Source of the DNA: Pyrus communis
Taxonomy: Eukaryota > Streptophyta > Magnoliopsida > Rosales > Rosaceae
Length of the DNA stretch: 64,000 nucleotides
Assembly (NCBI RefSeq): GCF_963583255.1
Contig: NC_084807.1
Location: forward strand, 27,974,381 to 28,038,380
Direction: 5' to 3'
The translations under genes were made by a program, and so were the position numbers. The notes under the pieces were generated by a model, which saw only the letters and a program-made list of their open reading frames with translations, made no database searches and was not told the DNA's origin. Position 1 is the stretch's first letter. Each line of letters begins with the position of its first letter. Positions 33,145 through 45,706 of this stretch are shown here, piece by piece.

Positions 33145-35073
33145 CTACCCAACCGAATCTGCGCCTGAACGTCGTCCAGATCCTTCTGCTTGAGATCCTC
33201 CATCTGATCCAAAAATCCTCGACAAGTCCACATCAAATCCAACACCTGCAAGCATTCCAGAAAACCCCCCAACTGGAACTTCAGGAAAAGATCCACTAGG
33301 AGCAGCCATCTCAGGTCGATATACTGGCACTTGATAAGGTGGCTGCTGCATGTATGGCATGGGCTGCGCAGGCATCGGATACACAGGATATGGAGGTTGC
33401 TGATTATGGCCAGCACACGGATATGCAGGGGGAGGCTGACTTTGGCCCGACTGTTGAGGAGGTTGACTCTGGCCTGATTGTTGGGTTCCCGGGCTATACG
33501 GTGGTTGTGGCTGAAATCTTTGAAAAAACCATGCAAACAACTGATTTTGCTTGTTCTCTAGGTCCGAAATCCGTTTATTATTATTTTCGTCCCTCATTTT
33601 CAACTCATTATTTTGAGTCATCAGCAACGCCATTGAACTCTTAGATGATCTCCTGGAGGAAATTGATGTAGAAGATGAAGAAGATGCATAAGACACCATA
33701 TCAGGAGTCACACCATGACCGTATCCTCTGACTCTATTATACCTCTCAGGACCCATAGTATCAACATAAACTTGGGTCCTAAGATCTTCATTATCGTCTT
33801 GGCCCGACTCAATCAATGTTTGCACGTTGCTCTCCATTGTTGACTTGCATTACAATTTTTAAAAACAAAAATTCAATTGTAAAACAGAAAAATAAGCTAT
33901 AGATAATAAATACTAATAAAATCAAATACTAACACGAAAAAATCAATTACCCCTGTACGCTCCGATGTTTCATCAATCCATGTTTTATCTTTTCGTGTAT
34001 GACATTCACGAAAAAAGGTTACAGGATCTGCTTCTTTCCCATGCTTCTTCCGCTTTATCAAAAATAAAATTTCATACAAACAAATTAAGCAAACCTCATA
34101 CTAAAAATAAATATAATTATTTAAAATTAATCATCTCTTCAAAATGTACAATCCATACATATTCTTCCCGCACTCTTGCAAAGGATTTTGTACCAGTAGT
34201 ATGGTTCATTGATTTCAATCCCCGATTAATCTTATTTTTTTCAGCAACCTCCTGAAAAAAAACGAACGAAAAAAAAAAAGATTATATTAGGCAACTTTAA
34301 AGTTATAACGAAATAAATCGTGTAAGGTTTACCTTTGTTTTGTCTCTATTCCAATATGCCAACAAATCATCCCACTGGGCAGGAATCACATCAGGAGGAG
34401 GCTCGCTGCGCACCTCTTCTGCTCTTTTAGTATAATACTTTTTTTTTAACTTATTTCTAAACTCTTTGTGCGCATGCTCCGCAATCTTAAGCGTCATATG
34501 ACGGATCAAAGGCATTTTTACTATATCTGCATCTTCAAAAAAAATATTTCCCTACATACATAAAAACAAAAAACAAAAAAAATCACGCTAGTCAAATATT
34601 ATTACAATCATTGACCTATTCTTCTATTTTCAACTAAAAATAAAAACATCTATATATACCTTTATTCTATTCCAGAAAGCTTCCTTATCTTCTTCCGTAA
34701 CCTTACGCCAATCTTTCTCCAACGGCAGATTTCTATAGTCCCTAACCTCCGCTGCTACATGTTTTGAAAAAGCACTAGCATTATCACTAATGCATTTTCC
34801 GGACGAATCAAACGAACAAAGTTGTTTCGTCCATTTAGGAATTGAGGGTCCACGCCTCCGTTGAGATGTACCTTGTTAATACAAACACACAATTAAAAAC
34901 TAGGAAACAAATGTATATTTTCAGATTAGCAATAATAATAGTTCAAACACACAAAAAAAAAAAAAAAAAAAAAAAAACTGACACTAATAACAATTCAAAA
35001 AAGAACCAGCATCACCCTCGTCCTCTTCCAAATGAAGTTCCTCAGAACGTTGATCTTCACGGGAATTATCCAT
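33145..35073 (-). CDS. TnpA-like CACTA accessory gene (Transposase_24 type)
   Basis: A multi-exon minus-strand gene whose last exon ends at the stop at 33145. It starts near ATG 35073 (MDNSREDQRSEELHLEED). Recognisable pieces are PLEKDWRKVTEEDKEAFWN (about 34700), MPLIRHMTLKIAEHAHKEF with PAQWDDLLAYWNRD (34515-34340), a segment near 34230-34150 (NRGLKSMNHTTG), KHGKEADPVTFFRECHTRK (34060-33960), and a final exon 33837-33145 with a coiled-coil-like stretch and a P/Q-rich tail. This is the layout of plant Ptta/En/Spm proteins that bind the subterminal repeats. I did not fix every splice site. Confidence 0.75.
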
Positions 35074-35209
35074 TGCAAAACTTAATGGAAGGAGAAGGAA
35101 GATGGCTGAAATGGGGGAAAGAGGAAGCCAGAAATGGGGGATAGAGACGAGAGACAGAAGTGGAACACGGAAGTGAAGGGAGACAAAGAAGATTAAATAT
35201 GGATAACAA

Positions 35210-35663
35210 CTTAGTGTCGAAATATGAACACATTACGTCGCTTAAAACCGACAGAATAACTGACTAAACCTCCCCACACGTAACCTGACATACTTTTGAC
35301 AGAAAGCCTGCTATACTTGTCAGTGCAAGCCTATTGCGTCGCTTTAAACCGACGTTATCTTGCATAGCGTCGAAATAAGGGCCTAGTGCGTCGTTTAAAA
35401 CTAACGTTAGTTTGCATAGCGTCGAAATAAGCACAGGTTTGTGTCGCTTAAAACCGCCACTATATCTGATTTGACCTATATTATAGCCTGACATAGTTTT
35501 GACAGCTAGTCTGACATAGTTTTCAGTCATAGGTCACTTTGCGTCGAAATAAGGTCACATTGCGTCGGTTTTAACCGACGTTAGCCTGACAGGTTTTCAT
35601 AACGTCGAAATAAGAGCAAGTTTGTGTCGAAATATGAAAACATTTGCTTCGAAATAAGAATTG
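35210..35663. repeat. Internal cluster of CACTA subterminal-type motifs (1)
   Basis: GCGTCGAAATAAG, GCGTCGCTTTAAACCGACGTTA and GTGTCGCTTAAAACC recur just upstream of the TnpA-like gene. Same motif family as the two ends, but internal. Confidence 0.75.
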
Positions 35664-36587
35664 TCTGACAGAAAATTAGTCTTGAAAGTGTATAATTTTG
35701 CATCGGTTAAAACCAGTCCAAGCATGAGTTGACATGCCAATCACTGACAAAATCTTCCAACCCATTCCCTGCAAAAAAACCGGGAAACCTCCCGCCCAAC
35801 ATAAAAATAAAATTTTAACTTCCCAAAAAAAAAAGGAACAAGGATAAAAACAAAAACAAAAAAAAAATAAAAAAGTTTAACCCAAAATTAAAAAATAATT
35901 AGTTATGTTATCTCATATAATATTTTAATAAACAAATTTATTAAGTTGAATCAATTTTTTTTGCACTGTAATTGTTATTTTAATTTGTTGTTATTTTGAT
36001 AATTTTTTGTTGTTATTTACTAGAATGGATTAGATGAACATAATTTGAGTTGTTATGAGAAAATGGAATGAATAATATTTATAAGCATTTATGTTAAATT
36101 AACAATATTAAATATAACCTAAACTTATAATATTTAGGAATATAAGAATATATTATGTTAAATTAATTTTTTTTGCACTCTAATTGTTATTTTAATTTGT
36201 TGTTATTTTGATAACTTTGATAACATTTGGTTGTTATTTACTAGAATGGATTAAACACCATTGAACCCAAATCAAAGTTGGAAGTGTGGTGATATGTAGA
36301 GTTGCTCCACATCGGAAAGTTAATTACCCTAGATAGCTTAGAAGAGTTGAGTCACTCTCTTGTTACTTATCGCTTCAACTTTATTCATAATATTAGAGCA
36401 TAATAGTGACTTGGCGTACAAGTAAACTAAGGTCATAGGGAATACGAAAAATCTAACCCAAGAAGACTTGGAATCCTAATCAGATTCTCCTATGTACACT
36501 AACGTTGATCAATTGCTTTTGGAGCTTCCCAAAGAAACCTCCTATTTAAATTACGGTTGCCATTGTAATTAATATAGTTGATAATAA

Positions 36588-36624
<37 letters not shown>

Positions 36625-37584
36625 GTTGTTGAAGCCTTGATCGAAACTGGAAGGTAGCACATGCAATGAGGAAATGTACTTGATCATGACTAATTAAAGA
36701 GGGCAAATGAAACATACTCGGAGTGGGTGATGCATGGAACATTATAAAACCAGTTTAATCGTTGTCTGCATATCTCGAGACATATTATTACATGCATGTT
36801 ATAAAGGCGTGCGTATATTGATCAAGTGCAATGTAACATTCAGGAAACGCAGCCTATTCATTTGTACTAAATATGTTATTGTTAATTATTTTATAAGATA
36901 TATGTAAGATAAGATGTCTACCTAAAGCACATGTTTACCTTATAGAACTCCACTGATCATAAAATACTTGTTGTATCAGTTTTTAATCAAGTTAATTAAT
37001 TAACTCAAAGATTGTCAGGGTCATGAACTTGTAACATTTTGACCACGTACGTATATATAATTGTGTGCAACCGAATTAATTATAAGATGAGGACCTCAGG
37101 ACATGAACGCAAAGGTGGAAGACAGAAATGTTGTTATCTTACATATAAAAACGCACCGTTTTTGTCCAAAAATGGAGATAGTAAGCCAGTTTGCATTGTG
37201 ATGGCTGACAATGATATCATAGTAGAGATTATGCGACCAAGTTAAATGTATTTAGAGAATTTCTCAATATTTACATAAGTAACTACAGAAAATTTAGTTA
37301 TAGTGGGACTACATAACCGTCGAAATTTTTTGTCCCGTTATTTCATCCCATAATGTTTGTTTATTGCGATTTTTTTCGTATACGATCTCGAATTATATAC
37401 AAACATGTTTGACGGTTGGATCGTTGAAATTAGTTTTGTAGAATGCGTATCCTATCAAAACGATAGATTCACTAACACTTAAGAGTTCATTCATATTTTC
37501 ATTAAGTATAACTTAAGATTTTGTGGTATCCACTAGTATAAATATTTTAATTTGAAGATCGAATTCATTCATTGTATTCATATA
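35664..37584. other. Central AT-rich region of the CACTA element
   Basis: 35880-36254 is an inverted relative of the tandem repeats at 42.1-43.4 kb (TTGTTATTTTAATTTGTTG, TATTTACTAGAATGGATTA, ATATTTATAAGCATTTATG). That similarity stops abruptly at 36254. The following 1.3 kb, including an (AT)n tract at 36591-36620, shows no gene and may be a separate insertion. Confidence 0.55.
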
Positions 37585-37960
37585 GGGGTGTAAAACAATT
37601 AAATTAATAAATAATTATATATAATTATTGTAGTTTTTAGGGGTGTAAAACAGTTAAATTAATATATAATTATTATATAATTATTATAGTTTTTAGGGGT
37701 GTAAAACAGTTAAATTAATATATAATAATTATTATTAGGGGTATAAAACTGCAAATAATAAAAAATAATTATATATAATTATTATTATTAGGGTGTAAAA
37801 CATTCATTGTATTCGTATAGGGGTGTAAAACAGTTAAATTAATATATAATTATTATAGTTTTTAGGGGTGTAAAACAGTTAAATTAATATATAATTATTA
37901 TTATTAAGGCTATAAAACTGCAAATAATAAAAAATAATTATATATAATAATTATTATTAG
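37585..37960. repeat. AT-rich tandem repeats
   Basis: At least six imperfect units, most starting near GGGGTGTAAAACAGTTAAAT and followed by TAATATATAATTATTAT of variable length, period about 50-60 bases. Confidence 0.8.
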
Positions 37961-37975
37961 GGGTAATGCATATGA

Positions 37976-38172
37976 TTGACAACAAGTATCTTGCGTCGAA
38001 ATAGTCTCATATTGCGTCGAAATAGGCTAGGGTTGCGTCGGTTAAAACCGACGCCAAGTCTGACCCACACCATTAAATTAACATTGCGTCGAAGTAGTGT
38101 CATATTGCGTCGGTTAAAACCGACGCCAATTCTGACATACCTGAAATATGCCGTCGGTTAAAAGCGACAGAA
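37976..38172. repeat. Internal cluster of CACTA subterminal-type motifs (2)
   Basis: TTGCGTCGAAATAG and TTGCGTCGGTTAAAACCGACGCC repeat several times immediately after the 3' end of the transposase gene. Confidence 0.75.
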
Positions 38173-38275
38173 AACAAGGAAAAAAAAAAAAAAACAGAAA
38201 TATAATTTTATGATACGATATCATAGCATACAAAATAAAACAAAGTCTAATTAATACAAAAAGTAATTAATATAT

Positions 38276-41200
38276 TTATTCCCTGTCATCATCTGTTAGC
38301 TCTTCGTCGGTATTGGCATGATTAACGAACCCGGTAGGCAACGCTAATGATTCAAGAAAGGGAGTCTCTTCCACGCCAACCCTTGTATGAAAATTTTCAT
38401 TATCAAGAATTCGATCATCCAAGTTCGGCGTGGCATAATCATCAATAGCATCATTATCCTCTAATACGTCAAATAAATCTCTTGGCTGAGTTCGAACAAC
38501 TACGTGCCAATCTTTTTCAATCGTGTCCTCCACGTAAAATGCCTGTAATGCTTGTGATGCTAGTATGAAAGGATCCTCTTTAAATCCCAATTGATTGAAA
38601 TTCACCATAGTAAATCCATATTGATCAGTCTTCATTCCTCGTGGACTTTCACTATTAACCCATTCGCACTTAAATAACATCACAGCTCGACCCCTATCTC
38701 CTGCTTCAGTAGGACCACAATATTTGACCTCGAACATATCTACAACTCTGCCATAACAATTTACTTGCCCAATTGCTCCAGGAACATTTGCAGGTACAAA
38801 GACACCACAGTTTTGATTCTTATGCTTATCATCCACAGATTTTATACGAAATCTAAATCCATGAACAATGTGACTTTTGTATCTGCTCACAACCCTACTA
38901 GGATAATTAGCTAGCCAATGCAAGTCTTGAGATATCAATGTGTCATTAGCATCATATCTTGAATTCATCTGTAATAAGTATGAAGATAAAAATTGACAGA
39001 ATAACTATAAACATGTTATAATTAAAATGCAAAACAATAAATAAATAATATGATTATTATATCAACTCACATGTTGCTTGAACCATTCTGGAAATTCTTT
39101 CTTGCTTAGCTCTTTAATTTGTCGCATAGTTAACCTTTCTCGACGATATTTAGTTTTCAAGAATTCTTCATGCTGCCTACACAATTATGTCCAATTTAGA
39201 TAATTATTTTTTCAAAGTTAAGAAAACCAATAAAACATTAAGACGTATGATTAAACGTTCTTACCTTCTAAATGGGCTAACTTCATCACAATTATTTAGA
39301 ATGTATTTATGGCACTGATCAAGAACATTTAGATTGAGCTCCACATTTTCTCCTGAACCCATATAACATCCTTTCGAGTCAAAAATTGATAACCCACCAG
39401 ATACTCCACGTCCAATACCATCTTCATTTCGGCCTCTACGGGTACGACGAGATTCAACGTCTCTAAGATACATGGAACAAAATGACAAACACTCATCCAC
39501 CAAATATGCTTCAGCAATAGAACCTTCAGGATGACCCTTATTACGAACATAGCGCTTCAGTGTTTGCAAATACCTACAATTATAAAACGAAATACAAATT
39601 ATTATAATTATTAATTAAAGTTATGACTACAATTGTAAAAAAATTATAAAAATTTATTCATTACCGTTCAATTGGATACATCCATCTATATTGAACAGGC
39701 CCTGCAAGCGCTGCTTCATCTGCCAAGTGAACTGGGAGGTGCACCATTATATCAAAAAATGCAGGAGGGAATATTTTCTCAAGTTGACATAATGTCAAGG
39801 CAATTCTTGAATTCAGTTGCTTAAATCCTTCCTCAGACTCCTTCTTACTACATAACTGTCTGAAAATTGCACTCAACTCTAATAAAACCATAGTAACAGC
39901 TTTAGGCAAAACCGGGCGTATTGCAAGCGGGAGTAACTGCTGCATTAAAACATGGCAATCATGACTTTTCAACCCATGTATTTTTCGTTCATTCACGTGC
40001 ACACATCGCGACAGATTTGATGAATATCCATCTGGGACCCGAATAGTAGACAATACTTTACAAAACGCAGTTTTTTCTTCTCTTTTCAATGTGAACAATG
40101 CTGGAGGTCGAAATGTTCTATTTCCTTCTCTACGTGGGTGTTGACTATGTCTTATGTTCAAGAATTCAAGATCTGCACGTGCCGCCAATCCATCTTTAGA
40201 CTTTTCTATATCTAGCAATGTTCCCACCACACTGTCACATATATTCTTCTCGATATGCATAACATCAAGATTGTGTCTAATCAACAGATGCCTCCAATAA
40301 GGTAGTTCATACAAAATCGATTTCTTCTTCCACTGACTGTTACTACTTGTACTGCTCGAAGCTCTTCTTCTGCGTTGCCCAACTGAAGCATCCTTGTTTG
40401 GTTTTCCAAAAGTAAATCTCAATGTAGAAAGTTCTTCGAGACATTGTAAACCAGTCCACTGCCTTGGTGCACTACGATGCTCTCGACGACCATTAAAAGT
40501 GATGGTTTGCCTTCGAAACCTATGATTATCTTCAAGAAATCGTCGATGCCCCATATAACAAATCTTGCGACTCGCTGGCAAGTAAATAGATTCTTTATCA
40601 TGCATGCAATGTGGACAAGCTTTATAGCCATGTGTACTCCATCCTGACAACATTCCATAAGCCGGAAAATCACTTATAGTCCATAACACGGCAGCCTTCA
40701 TCGTAAAACTTTGGTTGGAAAACGCATCATAAGTGGGAATGCCCACCTCCCACAACTCATTCAGCTCGTCAATCAATGGACGCATGTATACATCAATCTC
40801 TTTACCAGGACTGCGCGGTCCTGGTATTAACAAAGACAATAACAAATTTGGTTGCTTCATGCACATCCAAGGTGGCAAATTATAAACAGAAAGCACCACA
40901 GGCCATGTGCTATGATCATTCCTCATTTTCCCAAAAGGATTAAATCCATCACTGGCTAACCCTAATCGGACATTTCGAATTTCTGACGCAAAATCCGGAT
41001 ATAAATTATCCAAATGCTTCCATGCGGGAGAATCTGAAGGATGTCTCATAAACTCATCCTTAGGACATTCAGTTGCATGCCATCTCATATGTTCAGCCAT
41101 ATGCTTCGACATAAAAAATCGTTGCAATCGTGGTTTTAAAGGAAAATACCACATAACCTTAGCTGCGACCTTTTTCCTCGAGCTATCCTCTGCATTGGTA

Positions 41201-41931
41201 ATTTTATATCTTGATTTACCACAAACTGAGCACACGGTCAACTCTGAAGTATCTTTCCAATAGATCATGCAATCATTGGGACATGCATCAATTTTCACAT
41301 ACGACAGCCCCAAGTCATTTATAAGTTTTTTTGCTTTATAACAGGATTCAGGCAAACAATCCCCTTCAGGTAACATTCTTTTAATTAACTCCAGTAAAGT
41401 GGTGAAGATCTCGTCAGGCATTCCCGCTAAACACTTGATCTGATACAATCTTACAACTGCTTCCAATTTCTTAAACTCCTTACAACCTGGCCACAAATCT
41501 TGATCTGCCTCTTCAAGCAACTTAAAAAAAGTCTGCACCTCTTCTGGACGCCCTTCCCCAATAGGGGGTTCAGTAGATGGCCCAACACCTTCTTCTGTTA
41601 ATGGTTGGACAAATACATCATTAAGAAAATCATGCATGCCAATCACCTCATCTCCTGTTTCTTCTTCTCCAATTCCCACATTTTGCTCTCCAATGTTTTG
41701 CTCGCCATGATGTCACCAACAAGCGTTTTTATAATCTTTATCCATATCATACAATATGAGATGTTCAACAATGGTGTTCCTAACAAAAGAATATCGATTA
41801 CAACATCTTTTGCAAGGACATCTAAACTTATCAGGACCAACACCATTTGCAACTGCTTGATCCAAAAACAAATTAATTCCAGTTGTATACGCTTCAAAAT
41901 TTCGGGGTATTGTCAACCAACTCTTGTCCAT
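38276..41931 (-). CDS. CACTA transposase (TNP2/TnpD type), probably interrupted
   Basis: This is the catalytic transposase that cuts element ends. An N-terminal transposase-associated segment begins MDKSWLTIPRNFEAY at 41931 with C-x-C-x2-C zinc-like spacing (RCPCKRC). The main exon then runs to 39665 with the TNP2 domain (DACPNDCMIYW, CSVCGKSRYK, GFNPFG, GWSTHGYKACPHC, HNLDVMHIEKN) and a DUF4218-like part (LKSHDCHVLMQQLLP). Further exons are 39573-39265, 39176-about 39070 and 38968-38276, the last with a DUF4216-like region. Splices keep frame. A TGA at 41713-41715 lies in frame between the two N-terminal parts, where relatives have W-x-HHGE. Either the gene is disabled or translation starts later at 41679. 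Confidence 0.85.
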
Positions 41932-42109
41932 ATTTTACCACTTTACGAAGGTAAAATATTACGTTGACACTAAGATGCCTACAATCTTTCAATCCCTATC
42001 ATGTAGGCATAACTATCAAAATTTTCAATTTCTATCTTTCACCCCTCGAACTCTATCACGATTGCAATCTTTTAATTTTCAACACCTATTATAGTAAAAA
42101 CAAATTAAA

Positions 42110-43380
42110 ATAACAACAAAAAGTTATCAAAATTATGCTCATCTAATCCATTCTAATAAATAACAACCAAAAGTTATCAAACTTATCAAAATAACAACAA
42201 ATTCAAATAACAATTAGAGTGCAAAAAAAATTAATTAATATATTCTTATATTCCTAAATATTATAAGTTTAGGTTATATTCTTATATGAAAGGTTATATT
42301 CTTATATGAAAGGATATTCTTATATTATAAGTTTAGGTTATATTCTTATATGAAAGGTTATATTCTTATATGAAAGGATATTCTTATATTATAAGTTTAG
42401 GTTATATTCTTATATGAAAGGATATTCTTATATTATAAGTTTAGGTTATATTCTTATGAAAGGTTATATTCTTATATTCTTATATTCCTAAATATTATAA
42501 GTTTAGGTTATATTCTTATTAGAGTGCAAAAAAAAAAAAAATTAACATAATATATTCTTATATTACTCAATATTATAAGTTTATGTTATATTTAATATTG
42601 TTAATTTAACATAAATGCTTATAAATATTATTCATTCCATTTTCTCATAACAATTCAAATTATGTTCATCTAATCCATTCTAGTAAATAACAACAAAAAA
42701 TTATCAAAATAACAACAAATTAAAATAACAATTAGCGTGTAAAAAAAAAAAATTAACATAATATATTCTTATATTACTCAATATTATAAGTTTATGTTAT
42801 ATTTAATATTGTTAATTTAACATAAATGCTTATAAATATTATTCATTCCATTTTCTCATAACAATTCAAATTATGTTCATCTAATCCATTCTAGTAAATA
42901 ACAACAAAAAATTATCAAAATAACAACAAATTAAAATAACAATTAGCGTGTAAAAAAAAAAATTAACATAATATATTCTTATATTACTCAATATTATAAG
43001 TTTATGTTATATTTAATATTGTTAATTTAACATAAATGCTTATAAATATTATTCATTCCATTTTCTCATAACAATTCGAATTATGTTCATCTAATCCATT
43101 CTAGTAAATAACAACAAAAAATTATCAAAATAACAACAAATTAAAATAACACTTAGAGTGCAAAAAAAAAAAAATTAACATAATATATTCTTATATTACT
43201 CAATATTATAAGTTTATGTTATATTTAATATTGTTAATTTAACATAAATGCTTATAAATATTATTCATTCCATTTTCTCATAACAATTCAAATTATGTTC
43301 ATCTAATCCATTCTAGTAAATAACAACAAAAAATTATCAAAATAACAACAAATTAAAATAACAATTAGAGTGACAAAATT
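42110..43380. repeat. Tandem array of about 210-base units upstream of the transposase
   Basis: Four nearly identical units of about 205-215 bases (from about 42530) contain AATATATTCTTATATTACTCA, TTATGTTATATTTAATATTG, TAAATGCTTATAAATATTATTC and CATCTAATCCATTCTAGTAAA. They are preceded by shorter, scrambled repeats with TATATGAAAGG (42255-42500) and a partial unit at 42110-42235. Very AT-rich and non-coding. Confidence 0.9.
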
Positions 43381-43849
43381 AATTAATTCGACTAAGTTTT
43401 TATTAATTTAACAAAAATAGTAGAATTTTATCTAAGTGCTTAAATTATAATTTTTAAATAAATAAACTTGTGTATTATACAATTTAAAAATTAAAGAAGT
43501 TAGGGATACAAACCTGATTTGTTGAAGAATTTCGACGTCAACAATTCTTTATGTACTCAACCAACTCCAATAAATTTCCTACAAAAATAAATTGTAACTA
43601 AAAATTAAACATAAGAAGAGAAAATAAAAATATTATAAGCAAGAAAAACTTACTGTTGTGAAGAGGAACAAATGAATTTTGAAAACCAAAGGAGAAAGCT
43701 GAAAGAGAGAACAGAGGAACAAATGAAGTTTGAAAACCAAAGGAGAAAGCTGAAAGAGAGAGAACACGGGAGACTTTGTAAAACTTGGAAGAACGAATAA
43801 GAAAAGTGCAAGAGAAGAAAAAGAAAACACGGGGGAATAAAGAGCAACA

Positions 43850-44180
43850 ATGTGTCGCTTACAACCGACACTGGTTTTCAAAATATATGTCGCTCAAAAC
43901 CGACGCAGGATTTAAAATATTAGAATTAGTGTCGCCTAGAAGCGACACCCATAGTTTATGTCGCTTAAAAGCGACACTATTTTATTTAAAGCGACGCCAG
44001 CACTTAAAAATATTAAAATATATGTCGGTTATAAGCGACACTAAATTTTTACGTCGGTTTAAAAGCGACATAGAAATTTTATGACGCTTATAAGCGACAG
44101 TAAATACGACGTCATCTTCAGTGAGTGTCGCAAATCTCTTTTTCGCCACTATATAATATTAAACCGACGCAACAACTGAC
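43850..44180. repeat. Right subterminal repeat cluster of the CACTA element
   Basis: TGTCGCTTA.AACCGACACT, AAGCGACACC and TTAAAGCGACGCC repeat in both orientations up to the right terminus. As the promoter end of the minus-strand genes, it may act both in transposase binding and in transcription control, as in En/Spm. Confidence 0.85.
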
Positions 44181-44208
44181 ACTATTAGGTCCTTTTGTAG
44201 TAGTGACA

Positions 44209-44886
44209 TGTCAACATTTAATTAGATTTGTGGGACTCAATTATGTGTCACATCAACACCGTTTATAATTGTGATGGAAAAACGACATTGATTTAAGACA
44301 CCCGTTTTCAAGAACCACATTAATCGATTTCCAAGAATCGCATTAATCGATTTTCAATTTGAGGCATCATCTTGATGGGGTAGATCAATTTCAGGACTAG
44401 GGTCAGCCCAGTGCAAGTAGGGCGATTATCTGGGGCCTTGGAAAATCAGGGGCACCAAAAATAGATGGCGGTATATTTAAATATGTTTTCATAAGAATAT
44501 AAAATTACAAAATTTTGTTAAATGATGAAGAAGTTTAACAAGAAGGGGAGGTTTCTGCTTCTTAAAATAAGGAGGAAGTCGTGGGTTCAAAATCATTAGT
44601 GTGTTTTTTTACTTTCCAATTTTGATTAATTTCTTTTTATAAGAGTACGAATTACAAAATTTGGTCAAATGATCAAGAAGTTTAACCATAAGTGGTGGTT
44701 TCTGCTATTTAAAATTAATGAGGAGATCATGTGTTCGAAATGGCATGTGTGATTTTTTTTCTTACCAATTTTTACAAATTTCTGTTTGGTTGTTAATATT
44801 TTATTACGTCCCCTTCGATTATAATCACTAGTTATTAGCTATGTGGGTTGCAATTTTTAGACATTTATTCCAATTTAAGTTTAACC
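44209..44886. other. Intergenic DNA with a direct duplication
   Basis: Two diverged copies of about 145 bases (44495-44635 and 44640-44785) share ATTACAAAATTTTGTTAAATG or ATTACAAAATTTGGTCAAATG, AAGAAGTTTAAC and GGTTTCTGCT. No gene. Confidence 0.5.
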
Positions 44887-44895
44887 TTTAACAAA

Positions 44896-45057
44896 GAGTA
44901 TGCTAGGTTGAACAAATTGTTAGACCACATTTGCAAACCATATGACATGGCACCAGAAGAAAATAAGCACGTTAATCAATACTTAAGTAATAATCAGTAA
45001 CCACATCATATGGTTTACCAAATTTGATTTAAAAATTTAATCTTCCTAGCATTAGCC
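44896..45057. mobile_element. Family B Mutator-type MITE, copy 2
   Basis: 162 bases from GAGTATGCTAGG to CCTAGCATTAGCC, ends inverted to each other. The flanks TTTAACAAA (44887-44895) and TTCAATAAA (45058-45066) agree at 7 of 9 bases. Confidence 0.75.
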
Positions 45058-45222
45058 TTCAATAAATTAATGTATGTATGTCTTTACCAAAAACTAGGTT
45101 TAATTCGGTGCTCATTCATTGGTTATACTTATACATATCACTTAAAGACTCGAAAATATGTATTTTCAGTCTCATATTGACACTGTTAGTAAATAAGGAA
45201 AAATCTTTGATCTTTTAAACCT

Positions 45223-45534
45223 TTGAGCATTTCTAAGCAACTTATTCTACCTCAACAACAAGAAGAAAGCCTTCACCTTGAATCTCAAAAATCTCAAGAT
45301 AGATCATGTCAAAGACCATTTGTGATAAAAACTTTAGCGGATGGTCGTGCTAAACTAAGTCATTCATTTATTCCCGGCTGTACACCAAAAAGATTCAAAC
45401 TAAGCCATTCATTTATTCCCGGCTGTACGCCACAAAGATTCATGTTGTTAGTCACCACATACCTTAAAACGCACGTAAGCCATGGCGTCAACAAATTCAT
45501 CGATGGCGGACATAGTTTTAACCTTTTCCTTTAA
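45223..45534 (+). other. Open frame of 103 codons with an in-frame 15-residue repeat, unrecognised
   Basis: The frame contains a 45-base tandem duplication (45352-45396 and 45397-45441) encoding KLSHSFIPGCTPKRF and KLSHSFIPGCTPQRF. I recognise no family, and no promoter or intron signals are obvious. It may be a fragment of an old gene or chance; the first codon is part of an AT-rich stretch without supporting context. Confidence 0.2.
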
Positions 45535-45706
45535 TGGTTGAAGGACTGCGTATTGCTGTTTAATCTGTAGGACATACATCTTTGGAAAATTTACGTAGGA
45601 CATATATTGGTAGTTGGAAAATAAGTATGGTTTTAAATAATATTTTCAACAGTTACCGAATGGGAATTGTTATATTGACACTTCAAAAAAAATTATGACG
45701 TTTTCA

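Larger units (their letters stand above)
32458..44205 (-). mobile_element. CACTA (En/Spm) DNA transposon, full length
   Basis: 11,748 bases. The left end reads CACTACTACAATA and the right end, in reverse complement, CACTACTACAAAAGG. The 3-base target duplication ACA is present on both sides (32455-32457 and 44206-44208). Both transposon genes are on the minus strand: a TNP2/TnpD-type transposase (about 41931-38276) and a TnpA-like gene (about 35073-33145). Palindromic motifs of the type GTCGCTTTAAAGCGAC crowd both subterminal regions. Large AT-rich tandem repeats sit upstream of the transposase. Confidence 0.95.

Noticed and set aside
42530..43380. Regularly spaced repeats resembling an array system such as CRISPR
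   Set aside because: The units are contiguous AT-rich tandem repeats of about 210 bases without unique spacers, inside a plant CACTA transposon.
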